Of a DNA stretch of 24,310 nt, positions 1-8,150 are shown piece after piece. The stretch covers positions 1-24,310 of the forward strand of contig DHKE01000066.1 in the NCBI GenBank assembly GCA_002404675.1, given 5' to 3'. A program made the translations under genes and the position numbers. Within the stretch, counting starts at the first letter, position 1, and each line of letters starts with the position of its first letter. Origin of the DNA: Porphyromonadaceae bacterium UBA4702 (GTDB lineage Bacteria; Bacteroidota; Bacteroidia; Bacteroidales; Muribaculaceae). Under the pieces are notes generated by a model that worked only from the letters and a program-made list of their open reading frames with translations, had not been told where the DNA came from and did not search any database.

Positions 1-815
1 TCGCCGTCATAGTTCTTGCAAGCCCAGATGTAGCCGCCCTTGCTGCGGATCACACGAGCAACAGCATCGTCGATCAGGGTGTAGAAGTATTCGATGCCGA
101 GACGCTCGAACTCACCCTTGTACTCCTCGAACACCTCGTCGAAGATGTGACGGAACTGTGCGTCATACTTCTTTGAGATGGTGTCCTTGGTTGAGAACCA
201 CAGATCCTGCTTGGTGTCGATAGCGAACTTGAAGCAGCTGTGAGCGAATGAGCGGATAGACTTGTCGGTGTTGTGCATACCCTGGATTACGCCTTCGCCC
301 TTGAACTCGTGGATAACTACCTCTTCATGCTTGCCGTCCTTGCCGTCAAACACGAGCTTTGCAGTTCCGGGTTCGTCGGCGCGGATTTCCACGCTCTTGT
401 ACACGTCGCCGTATGCGTGACGTGCGATTGTGATGGGCTTCTCCCAGTTCTTCACTACCGGCTTGATCCACTTGATAGTGATCGGTGTGCGGAATACAGT
501 TCCGTCGAGCATGGAACGGATAGTGCCGTTGGGGCTCTTCCACATCTCGTGGAGCTTGTATTCAGTCATGCGTTGGGCGTTGGGTGTGATAGTAGCGCAC
601 TTCACGGCAACGCCATATTTCTTGGTAGCCTCAGCAGCGTCAACAGTGATCTGGTCACGTGTCTCGTCGCGCTTGGGCAGGCCGAGGTCATAGTATTCTG
701 ACTTGAGGTCGATGAAGGGGAGTATGAGCTCGTCCTTGATCATCTTCCAGAGGATACGGGTCATTTCATCGCCGTCCATCTCCACGAGGGGAGTGGTCAT
801 TTTGATTTTTTCCAT
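1..815 (-). CDS. icd: NADP-dependent isocitrate dehydrogenase, 3' end cut by window edge
   Basis: Oxidative decarboxylation of isocitrate to 2-oxoglutarate with NADP, in the cytoplasm. Reading back from ATG at 815 gives 271 residues with no stop before the window edge. The family is usually about 400 aa, so roughly a third is missing. The N-terminus has [10 protein letters not shown] at 11-20, the isocitrate loop SPNGTIR at 94-100 and ARHAYGDVY at 131-139. T77, S94, R100, R109, R132 and Y139 fall at the same numbers as the substrate-binding residues of human IDH1, so this is the eukaryote-like homodimeric type rather than the E. coli type. The visible part ends near CKNYDG, just before the later metal ligands. 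It lies 22 nt downstream of the aconitase-family gene and is last in the visible citrate cluster. A second in-frame ATG at codon 6 is a possible alternative start. Confidence 0.95.
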   Translation of the reverse strand, partial: MEKIKMTTPLVEMDGDEMTRILWKMIKDELILPFIDLKSEYYDLGLPKRDETRDQITVDAAEATKKYGVAVKCATITPNAQRMTEYKLHEMWKSPNGTIRSMLDGTVFRTPITIKWIKPVVKNWEKPITIARHAYGDVYKSVEIRADEPGTAKLVFDGKDGKHEEVVIHEFKGEGVIQGMHNTDKSIRSFAHSCFKFAIDTKQDLWFSTKDTISKKYDAQFRHIFDEVFEEYKGEFERLGIEYFYTLIDDAVARVIRSKGGYIWACKNYDG

Positions 816-837
816 GATTCGTAGTGTTTAAGGTTGA

Positions 838-3081
838 TTATTTCTTCTGGTTTGCGTAGTAGTTCATCAGGCAACCGTCGGCGAGGATCTGACGCTCGTC
901 CTTGGTGAGGTTGCTGAAGTTGAGTTTGATGTCGTGCACGCCGTCAGATGCAATCACCTTGGCATCGATTGTCTCTTTGCCGTCGAGGATAGCCTTGCGG
1001 ATGCCCGGCACGAAGACGAAGTCGCCCTGTACGTAGTCAAACTTGGTGTCCTTGTCGAGGGTGAAGGGTACTATGCCCCAGTTGATGCAGTTTGAGCGGT
1101 AACGCTTGGTTGCGTACTCGTAGCAGATGTTTGCATCGCCGCCGAGCACTTTCTGGCAGGAGGCTGCCTGTTCGCGCGCGCTGCCGTCGCCGGGACGGTT
1201 TGCGAATACACACGAGCCGAATGAGGTGTCTTCGGCCTTTGCGCCTACCTTGGCGAGCACGTCGAGCACTTTCTGCGGACACTTGCCGTCACGACGCTCG
1301 AGGTCTTCCTTCTGGATGCGCTTGCTGATGCCTACGTATTCAGGCACACGGCGTGAGAGCGCGAACTCTGACAGCTTGAGCGGGTTTGAGCGGTAGCTTG
1401 AGGTCTCGCCTGAAGGGATCAGCTCGTCGGTAGTGGTCACGGGGTCGTGGATGACAGCTGCCAGCTCGAGGAGCATGTTCTCTTGCATAGCGTACATCTT
1501 GGGCCAGTCCTTGATGTTCGGGCCGTAGCGGAGCTCGGTTGCGAGGGTCTCGTGACCGAAGCCGTTGTATACGCGACGCTCGTAGATTTTTGCGTCAAAC
1601 TCGTAGGGCTTGTGGCTGTTGGTGTAGTCTACGTCGGTAGCAGCTGTGATGACACCGCCGTTGGCAGCTGTTGCAGCGATAGAGCGAGCGTCCATCAGAG
1701 CCACGAGTGAAATCTGGCCGTTGCCCGGCTTTGAACCCTCGCGGTTGGGGAAGTTGCGGGTAGTGTGGCGTATTGAGAGACCGTTGTTGGCGGGCACGTC
1801 TCCTGCTCCGAAGCAGGGGCCGCAGAATGCGGGCTTGATGACTACGCCGGCCTCGAGGAGTTCCTCTGCCACACCGTCGCGAGTTGTTGCCATGTATACA
1901 GGCACTGACTGCGGGTATGCGGAGGCGGTGAAGTAGTCATTGCCGACGCTCTTGCCCTTTAGGATAGATGCAGCCTCGGCGAGGTTGTCGTATGTACCTC
2001 CTGAGCAGCCGGCGATGATGCCCTGGTCTGCCATTACCTTGCCGTCCTTGATCTTGCTGAGCAGGTCAACGCTCACCTTGTCGCCGAAGCGTTTGCGTGT
2101 GTCCTCTTCCACCTCGCGGAGTATCTTCTCCGGGTTGGCTTGAAGCTCGTGGATAGTGTAAGCGTTGGAGGGATGGAAGGGGAGTGCAATCATACATTCC
2201 TGGGTGCTCAGGTCAATCTTGATCACGCCGTCATAGTATGCCACCTTGCCTGGCTTGAGTTCCTTGTAAGCCTCGGGGCGGTTGTGGATGTCATAGTGGT
2301 GCTTGACCTCCTCGTCGGTCACCCAGATAGAGCTGAGGCAAGTGGTCTCGGTAGTCATGATGTCGATGCCGTTGCGGAAATCGATGGGGAGGTTCTTCAC
2401 GCCCGGGCCTGCAAATTCGAGTACCTTGTTCTTCACGAAACCGTTCTCAAACACAGCCTTGACGAGGGAGATAGCCACGTCGTGGGGACCGACGCCCTTG
2501 CGGGGGGCGCCTTCGAGCCAAACGAGGACAACTTCGGGAGCGTTGATGTCCCAAGTGTTGCAGAGGAGCTGCTTAACGAGCTCGCCGCCGCCTTCGCCGA
2601 CACCCATATTGCCGAGAGAGCCGTAGCGGGTGTGGCTGTCAGAGCCGAGAATCATGTTGCCGCATTTCACCATTGCTTCGCGGGCGTACTGGTGGATGAC
2701 AGCCTGGTTGGCGGGCACGTAGATGCCGCCGTATTTCTTGGCTGCTGAAAGACCGAATACATGGTCGTCCTCATTGATAGTGCCGCCGACAGCGCAGAGG
2801 GAGTTGTGGCAGTTGGTCATGGCGTAGGGGATGGGGAATTTCTCCAAGCCGCTGGCGCGTGCAGTCTGTATGATGCCGACGTATGTGATGTCGTGGCTCA
2901 TCATGGCGTCAAAGCGGATGCGCATCTTGTCGCCGCCAGATTTGTCAACGTCGTGTGAACGGAGGATTCCGTATGTGATAGTGTTTTCGCGAGCCTCCTT
3001 GGGTGAGGGCAGTCCGGTGGTGTCTGTAGCGAAGCGTTCGCCGTCTAACAGATACACTCCTTTGTCGATGAGTTCTACCAT
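838..3081 (-). CDS. acn: Aconitase-family hydratase
   Basis: Predicted citrate/isocitrate isomerase with a [4Fe-4S] cluster, 747 aa. Cluster cysteines can be assigned as C359 (AGCSGG) and C420/C423 (FCGPCFG). Substrate-loop motifs are GSDSHT at 146-151 and NREGSKPG at 446-453. The swivel-domain motif is GDGSARE at 631-637, where classical aconitases have G-S-S-R-E-H: the catalytic Ser (S634) and Arg (R636) remain, the second Ser is Ala and the His after Glu is Gln. The start MVELIDKGVYLLDGE and these variants place it, as I recall the families, in the branch often labelled simply hydratase, not the mitochondrial-like aconitase known from Bacteroides fragilis. Its position between citrate lyase genes and icd supports aconitase activity, but that is inference from context. 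It starts 22 nt after the citC::citG stop. Confidence 0.88.
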   Translation of the reverse strand: MVELIDKGVYLLDGERFATDTTGLPSPKEARENTITYGILRSHDVDKSGGDKMRIRFDAMMSHDITYVGIIQTARASGLEKFPIPYAMTNCHNSLCAVGGTINEDDHVFGLSAAKKYGGIYVPANQAVIHQYAREAMVKCGNMILGSDSHTRYGSLGNMGVGEGGGELVKQLLCNTWDINAPEVVLVWLEGAPRKGVGPHDVAISLVKAVFENGFVKNKVLEFAGPGVKNLPIDFRNGIDIMTTETTCLSSIWVTDEEVKHHYDIHNRPEAYKELKPGKVAYYDGVIKIDLSTQECMIALPFHPSNAYTIHELQANPEKILREVEEDTRKRFGDKVSVDLLSKIKDGKVMADQGIIAGCSGGTYDNLAEAASILKGKSVGNDYFTASAYPQSVPVYMATTRDGVAEELLEAGVVIKPAFCGPCFGAGDVPANNGLSIRHTTRNFPNREGSKPGNGQISLVALMDARSIAATAANGGVITAATDVDYTNSHKPYEFDAKIYERRVYNGFGHETLATELRYGPNIKDWPKMYAMQENMLLELAAVIHDPVTTTDELIPSGETSSYRSNPLKLSEFALSRRVPEYVGISKRIQKEDLERRDGKCPQKVLDVLAKVGAKAEDTSFGSCVFANRPGDGSAREQAASCQKVLGGDANICYEYATKRYRSNCINWGIVPFTLDKDTKFDYVQGDFVFVPGIRKAILDGKETIDAKVIASDGVHDIKLNFSNLTKDERQILADGCLMNYYANQKK

Positions 3082-3103
3082 TGGTTGAAATAGGTTTATT
3101 AGG

Positions 3104-4837
3104 TTATTTTGTTGTTATTGAGTCGGTTAGTATGGTCAATGAAAGCATGTCGGCGGCACCTCCAGGCGATATGTTGCGGGCGGTACATTCGGCGTTGAAT
3201 GTCTGCAAACGGTCGATTGAGAAGTCTGCGAGCAGCTTTGCGGATTGCTCCTTGAGCCACTTTGCGCCCTCCTCGCCGGCACGGTGCAACACGTTGGTGT
3301 CGTCGATTTCAGTCATTATCGTGAGCAGGGTTTTGTGTTCCGCGTCCCTGTCGTCGCGGTGTTTCCTGTAATAAGGCAGCCAGCTGTCAAACAGCCGGCG
3401 GTAGCCGTCGTATGCGTTGCCGAGCGCGCCTCCCACCTTGTAGCGGCGGCGTGCTTCAGAGCCGTGGCTATGTGTTGGCTCGTCTGCGATTTCTGCGGCA
3501 AGCCGTGATATGGCCTCTGACAATGCCGATGGAGTAATTACCTCACCCTGACGGTACAGCTGCATTGCCGCCAGCAGTGTGATGCCGATGCAGAATATTG
3601 CCCCTTTGTGGGTATTGACCCCGTCCGTGGCTTCAAACATGGCTTTTTCCGCTTCCTGTCCGCGAGCGACGGCTTCTGCAACGGTTGAGGCTTTCGCCAT
3701 TGCCACAAGCCCTGGGGTAAGAGCATCAATGCTGCGTGTCATAAGCGCAAAGTCCATGTCCTCATGTGCTCCGTTGTCAGCCCGGTCTACAAGTCCAGGC
3801 TTTGGGGTAAGCGACAGTTCTCGCTTCAAGGCTTCAGCTGCGAGGTGCGCCATTACGTATGGCACTGAAGTCGGCGCGAGCATTGCCAGAACTTCGGCGA
3901 AATTGCCGTTTCGCATATTTTCACACACGCGAGAAGCAGATATGCACACACCATCGGCTTGCAGTCTCGCTATTTCGCGGAATTGCAGCCCATGCTTAGG
4001 CAGCGTCTCTGCCATTAGTTCGTTGTACCGTGCTGTCAGTGCATCTGTCGGCTCTGTCCCGGCATAGCGTGCTGTGACACCGAGAGCAGGAGCAATGTGG
4101 CGGCAGAATATGTCGAGGTCCAGCTGTATTGACGTGTCGGTGGCATCATCGGCGCATTTGAGGAAGTATGACGGGAAGGTGACAGCGGAAACGGCGTAGG
4201 GACTGCCGTCACATACTGTCACATTGTCAAACCGTGCGCAAGCGTCACGCATCATACCCAGCCGCATACGGTAGGGGAACAGCGACTTGTCCTCCATTAC
4301 CGGGATTATGAACAGATGTCCGCATTGGGCAGCGGCTTGTTCTATCAGGTACAAGTGACCTCGCGTGAGGGGATTGCAGTTCATGACAATGGCTGCTGCA
4401 TCCTCCTTGTCCCGGCGCAATGACGCGAGGTATTCGCAATATGACGAAATGCCACGCCTGTCGCTTTCGAGCATCACTGCCTTGGGGGACCGCGCTATGA
4501 CGTGAAAAGCCAGTGAGCGGAAAAGGTCCTCGTTCTCGGGCTTGGTATAGATGAATATGTTGCGGTGTCCGCGCTGCCGTGCTTCGGTGCGCAGCCGGCT
4601 CACCAGCGTGTTTGAGATTGCCTCGCCGCGCAATGATGCGTCGAGTGCTATGCATTTGATGACATTGACGCACAGTCCACCCCCTCCCAGCAAACGATCG
4701 TCCTGGTCAAAGACCCCGATATACAAGTCGAGAGCCTCTGTCCGCAGTCCGTTTGCCGCGAGCATGGCAGACACCCTGTCCCTTTCAGACGCGAGGGACA
4801 GCGGCATTTCACGCAGACTATAAGTTGTGTCGCTCAT
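3104..4837 (-). CDS. citC/citG: Fused citrate lyase ligase (CitC) and triphosphoribosyl-dephospho-CoA synthase (CitG)
   Basis: A 577-aa protein carrying two citrate lyase maturation enzymes. Residues 1-330 are CitC, which acetylates the CitD prosthetic group using acetate and ATP. They comprise a GNAT-like N-terminal domain to about 120 (LGGGGLCVNVIKCIALD at 50-66), then a nucleotidyltransferase domain with NPLTRGH at 155-161 (the HxGH position) and ISASR at 299-303. Residues 335-577 are CitG, which makes the prosthetic-group precursor from ATP and dephospho-CoA: TPKPGLVDRADNGAHEDMD at 344-362, GVNTHKGAIF at 406-415, DTNVLHRAG at 513-521 and NISPGGAADMLSLT at 555-568. No stop or frame change lies between the halves. 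The start overlaps the citX end by 20 nt, suggesting coupling. CitG is more often separate or fused to CitX, so this arrangement is unusual to me. Confidence 0.93.
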   Translation of the reverse strand: MSDTTYSLREMPLSLASERDRVSAMLAANGLRTEALDLYIGVFDQDDRLLGGGGLCVNVIKCIALDASLRGEAISNTLVSRLRTEARQRGHRNIFIYTKPENEDLFRSLAFHVIARSPKAVMLESDRRGISSYCEYLASLRRDKEDAAAIVMNCNPLTRGHLYLIEQAAAQCGHLFIIPVMEDKSLFPYRMRLGMMRDACARFDNVTVCDGSPYAVSAVTFPSYFLKCADDATDTSIQLDLDIFCRHIAPALGVTARYAGTEPTDALTARYNELMAETLPKHGLQFREIARLQADGVCISASRVCENMRNGNFAEVLAMLAPTSVPYVMAHLAAEALKRELSLTPKPGLVDRADNGAHEDMDFALMTRSIDALTPGLVAMAKASTVAEAVARGQEAEKAMFEATDGVNTHKGAIFCIGITLLAAMQLYRQGEVITPSALSEAISRLAAEIADEPTHSHGSEARRRYKVGGALGNAYDGYRRLFDSWLPYYRKHRDDRDAEHKTLLTIMTEIDDTNVLHRAGEEGAKWLKEQSAKLLADFSIDRLQTFNAECTARNISPGGAADMLSLTILTDSITTK

Positions 4838-5348
4838 AATCCTCTATCATCAAACGTATTCTTTCGTTCAGCTCCGTATAGTCATGCCTGTTCAGGCGCA
4901 TGCATACGCGGGCATCGTCGCCGCAGACCAGGCATCGCCGCGAGGGAAGCCCGAGCGTCGTGCGGCTTATGGGTACTGCGCTGCCGTTCATCACGTCGAT
5001 GTCAAACAATCGGCCCAGAGGGTGTGTGTCCTCGATGTCGCACGCTCTGCGTTTTGCCTCCTCTGTTGTCAGGTCAGTGACGATGAACGCTTCATAGCCG
5101 GTATTGCGGTCGTATGTTTCCTCGTGTATGACATGACCGTCCAGTGACTGGCGGAGTGCGTCAACAGCCGCGCCGGCTGCCGTCAGAGAAAGAGAGTTGC
5201 GCTTGACAGAGCCAGGCGTGACGATAGTCAGCAGCACAAGCGTGCGCCCAGAATACTCGCCGAGCAGCTCGATTTGCCTCATGCGACGGCGGTCGCGGCT
5301 CTCGAGCAGTTCCGCCAGCGTTATCTCCTTCTCTGACATAGTAGCCAT
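4818..5348 (-). CDS. citX: Holo-citrate lyase synthase CitX (apo-ACP phosphoribosyl-dephospho-CoA transferase)
   Basis: Transfers the triphosphoribosyl-dephospho-CoA precursor onto the serine of the CitD acyl carrier protein. The 176-aa length fits CitX. Recognisable motifs are TPGSVKRNSLS at 44-54, HPLGRLFDIDV at 109-119 and SRRCLVCGDDARVCMR at 136-151, with a conserved Cys pair C139/C142. The start at 5348 follows the citF stop by 24 nt. A second in-frame ATG at codon 4 (5339) is equally possible, since neither has a clear Shine-Dalgarno sequence, which is normal for Bacteroidetes. The last 20 nt overlap the citC::citG start. Confidence 0.92.
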   Translation of the reverse strand: MATMSEKEITLAELLESRDRRRMRQIELLGEYSGRTLVLLTIVTPGSVKRNSLSLTAAGAAVDALRQSLDGHVIHEETYDRNTGYEAFIVTDLTTEEAKRRACDIEDTHPLGRLFDIDVMNGSAVPISRTTLGLPSRRCLVCGDDARVCMRLNRHDYTELNERIRLMIEDYERHNL

Positions 5349-5372
5349 CAGGCAGTTGCAAAAACTATATGA

Positions 5373-6911
5373 TTAGTCTTTGATATTCTTGATTACGTCC
5401 ATTACAGAGCCGTCGCGGTTCATCACCACGCCGACAACCTTGTCGCCGAAGGGGAGCTCAGCCGGCTGGCCGATTACGCTCATAGCCTTGTCGCGCAGGT
5501 CGTGGATGTCCACAATCTTCAGACCTGCTTTGGCAAGACGCTCTTTCAGCTCGGGGCGGCGCGGGTTGACTGCGATGCCGTATTCGGTTACGATCACGTC
5601 AACATTAGAACCCGGGGTGATGAGTGTCGTCACCTCGTCAACGACACACGGGATGCGTCCGCGCAGCAGCGGGCAGACGATGATAGAGAGTGCAGAGTCT
5701 GCTGCTGTGTCTGGGTGTCCGCCGATTGCGCCACGGATGATGCCGTCGCTGCCCACGAGGACGTTCACGTTGAAGTTCACGTCAACCTCGAGTGCGGACA
5801 GGATGACGATGTCAAGGTAGTGAACGGCACTGCCCGGCTCGTCTGCGCTTGCATACTCGTTGGCTGAAACCTCCTTGTGCATCGGGTTCTTGCGGAGAGA
5901 CTCGGCAGCAACCTTGTCGAATGACTGAACGTCGATGAGGCGTTTGATCAGGCCTTCCTCGTGCAGTTTCACCATGTGTGCAGTGATGCCGCCGAGGGCG
6001 AAGTCAGCCACGATGTTGTTCTCGATCATGCTTTCGCGGATGAACTTGACAGCAGCGAGCGATGCGCCGCCGGAACCGGTCTGGATAGAGAAGCCGTTCT
6101 TGAAGTAGCCGGAGTTGATGATGACCTTGGCAGCCTGCTGCGCGAGGAGGATGTCACGCGGGTTCTTGGTGTCGCGGATTGCGCCCGAAGAAATCTTGGA
6201 AGAGTCTCCCACGCTGTCTGCAACAACCACGAAGTCCACGTTGCGCTCCGAGATTGCATTCGGGGTGTTGGGGTAGGGGACAAGGTCGTCGGTGATGATG
6301 ACCACCTTGTCGGCATACTGTGCGTCGGGGAGGGCGTATCCGAGAGAGCCGCAGATTGACTTGGCGTTCTCGGAGCGTGAATAGCCGCAAGCGTTGCCGA
6401 GGGGGTCAGAAGAGGGCGCGCCCAGGAATGCAACGTCAATGTGGAGGTCGCCGTTGGCAATTGCGCTGCCGCGACCGCCGTGGCTGCGGAAGATGACCGG
6501 CTCTTTCATCAGGCCGTGAGAAATCTCCTTGGCCAGCTCGCCGCGCAGACCGGAGGTGGAGATGCGGGTGATGACACCGTTGCGGATGTGCTCGATGAGG
6601 GGGGCGTGAACGTCTGAGAGTGACGAAGCTGCGAGGTGCAGGTTCTTGAAGCCCATTTCGGCGAGCTTGTCAACGACCATGTTGACCACCTTGTCGCCGC
6701 CGCGGAAATGGTGGTGGAATGAGATGGTCATGCCGTCTTTCAGCCCGGAGCGGCGGATAGCCTCTTCCAGGGTGGCGAGCTTCGGGCTGACCTTCTGGAG
6801 TTCCTGACGTTCGGTCGGATCCTTTGACACCTTGGTGTCGTCATATACATTCTTGTGCATTGCAGCAGCCTGCTGCGCGATTGCCTCTTGTCTGTCCTTG
6901 TATGTATTCAT
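5373..6911 (-). CDS. citF: Citrate lyase alpha subunit (citrate:acetyl-ACP transferase)
   Basis: Swaps the acetyl group on the CitD carrier for citrate, giving citryl-ACP and acetate. The 512-aa length is typical of CitF. The N-terminus matches the family: SFHHHFRGGDKVVN at about 64-77, followed by GLKNLHLAASSLSDVHAPLI-like text and TSGLRGELAKEIS, where the substrate and CoA-transferase-like fold starts. The C-terminal third has GAIGGHPDTAADSALSI and ITPGSNVDVIVTEYGIAVNPRRPEL, both family hallmarks. The start codon shares one base with the citE stop (TAATG at 6913-6909), a strong sign of translational coupling and of the correct start. The product assembles with CitD and CitE in the cytoplasmic citrate lyase complex. 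Confidence 0.96.
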   Translation of the reverse strand: MNTYKDRQEAIAQQAAAMHKNVYDDTKVSKDPTERQELQKVSPKLATLEEAIRRSGLKDGMTISFHHHFRGGDKVVNMVVDKLAEMGFKNLHLAASSLSDVHAPLIEHIRNGVITRISTSGLRGELAKEISHGLMKEPVIFRSHGGRGSAIANGDLHIDVAFLGAPSSDPLGNACGYSRSENAKSICGSLGYALPDAQYADKVVIITDDLVPYPNTPNAISERNVDFVVVADSVGDSSKISSGAIRDTKNPRDILLAQQAAKVIINSGYFKNGFSIQTGSGGASLAAVKFIRESMIENNIVADFALGGITAHMVKLHEEGLIKRLIDVQSFDKVAAESLRKNPMHKEVSANEYASADEPGSAVHYLDIVILSALEVDVNFNVNVLVGSDGIIRGAIGGHPDTAADSALSIIVCPLLRGRIPCVVDEVTTLITPGSNVDVIVTEYGIAVNPRRPELKERLAKAGLKIVDIHDLRDKAMSVIGQPAELPFGDKVVGVVMNRDGSVMDVIKNIKD

Positions 6912-7798
6912 TATATGTCCTCCTCTTTAATTGCGCCGGATGCCAGTGCCAACTCGATGGTGCGCTGTGCGCGGATTACAACCGGTTTGTCTATCATTTT
7001 GCCGTTGACGGCGATTACGCCCGAGCCCTTCTTCTCAGCCTCCTTGATAGCGGCGATGATAGTGCGGGCTTTGTCGATGTCCTTCTGTGTCGGGGTGAAC
7101 ACCTCGTTGACAACCTCAATCTGACGGGGGTTGATGATTGACTTGCCGTCAAAGCCGAGGGTCTTGATGAACTCAACCTCGCGGCGGAATGTCTCCATGT
7201 CGTTGAGGTTGGAGTAAACGGTGTCGAGAGCGTCGATGCCAGCTGCACGTGCTGCGACAACGATAGTCTCGCGTGCGAGCTGAAGCTCTGCACCGTCCTT
7301 GGAACGCTGGGTCTTCAGGTTGGCGCAATAGTCCTCCGCGCCGAGGGCGATACCCATCATGCGGGGAGACGCGGTGGCGATAGCATAAGCGTTTACAACG
7401 CCGAGTGCGCTCTCGATAGCTGCCATGATCTGGGTGCGGCCTACGCAGCCGAGTTCCTTCTCAACACGTTCAATCTCGCGTTCTACCTCCACCACTTCCT
7501 CTGCAGTCTCGGTTTTCGGCATACGGATTACCTGTACGCCGGCCTTGACAACAGCCTCAATGTCCTTCTTGCCGTAAGGTGTGTTGAGGGGATTGATGCG
7601 CACTACCATCTCTGTTTTTCCGTAGTCGATAGTCTTGAGAGCATTGTGTACCAACAGACGCGCTGTGTCCTTCTCTGCCATTGAAACAGAGTCCTCGAGG
7701 TCAAGCATTATGGAGTCGGGGCCATATATATATGCGTCTTGCATCATCGCCGGGTTGTTGCCCGGGACGAACATCATAGTTCTTCTTAGTCTTTGCAT
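6911..7798 (-). CDS. citE: Citrate lyase beta subunit (citryl-ACP lyase)
   Basis: Cleaves citryl-ACP to oxaloacetate and acetyl-ACP; member of the HpcH/HpaI aldolase-like TIM-barrel family. With the start at 7798 it has 295 aa, the normal CitE length, and begins MQRLRRTMMFVPGNNP. MLDLEDSV at 31-38 supplies acidic residues of the metal/substrate site. Later blocks include RINPLNTPYG, RMPKTE and GALG-like ALGAEDYC. An in-frame ATG at 7864 would add 22 residues unlike CitE and run into the citD coding region, so I reject it. A 52-nt gap separates it from citD, the largest inside the cluster, with no promoter match that I see. The stop overlaps the citF start by one base. Confidence 0.95.
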   Translation of the reverse strand: MQRLRRTMMFVPGNNPAMMQDAYIYGPDSIMLDLEDSVSMAEKDTARLLVHNALKTIDYGKTEMVVRINPLNTPYGKKDIEAVVKAGVQVIRMPKTETAEEVVEVEREIERVEKELGCVGRTQIMAAIESALGVVNAYAIATASPRMMGIALGAEDYCANLKTQRSKDGAELQLARETIVVAARAAGIDALDTVYSNLNDMETFRREVEFIKTLGFDGKSIINPRQIEVVNEVFTPTQKDIDKARTIIAAIKEAEKKGSGVIAVNGKMIDKPVVIRAQRTIELALASGAIKEEDI

Positions 7799-7850
7799 TG
7801 TTCCGGATTTTATTGGTGTAAATAATCTGAACGGGAGGCAACCTTTGCGG

Positions 7851-8129
7851 TTACTCCCATACATCTTTGCCGGTAGCGCGGACTGCGGCAGCAGTCACAC
7901 GTGCGCGGATGGTACAGTCAAGGGCGCCCTTGTCGGTAGCGTCCACGATTGCGCTGTCAACACCCAAGCCCTGCAGGGTGTCTGCAATCACTTTCTTGAT
8001 TTGTCCACCGAACTGGTAAGCGACGGTGCTGTCCAGGTTGATGGTAAGCCCGGGTGTAGGAGAGGGGGAGATTTCAACTAAAATATCACCCGATTCCAAT
8101 GTACCCGCAAAGGAATTCTGAATGTTCAT
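7851..8129 (-). CDS. citD: Citrate lyase gamma subunit (acyl carrier protein)
   Basis: Small acyl carrier protein of citrate lyase, 92 aa. The start at 8129 gives MNIQNSFAGTLESGD, matching the CitD N-terminus. S13 in ESGD corresponds to the serine that carries the 2'-(5''-phosphoribosyl)-3'-dephospho-CoA group (Ser14 in the Klebsiella protein, where the motif reads ESSD). The C-terminal half has LDSTVAYQFG and DKGALDCTIRARV, conserved in the family. An upstream in-frame ATG at 8201 would lie at or before the predicted transcription start and add non-homologous residues, so it is rejected. This is the first gene of the cluster and directly follows the promoter at 8204-8235. Confidence 0.95.
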   Translation of the reverse strand: MNIQNSFAGTLESGDILVEISPSPTPGLTINLDSTVAYQFGGQIKKVIADTLQGLGVDSAIVDATDKGALDCTIRARVTAAAVRATGKDVWE

Positions 8130-8150
8130 AATACTATGGATTAGACTTAA

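Noticed and set aside
2140..2748. A 202-codon plus-strand open frame opposite the aconitase gene
   Set aside because: It lies wholly within a conserved gene on the other strand and its translation shows no family motif.
7799..7864. Upstream in-frame start for citE
   Set aside because: It adds 22 residues not found in CitE and overlaps citD. The ATG at 7798 gives the family length and N-terminus.
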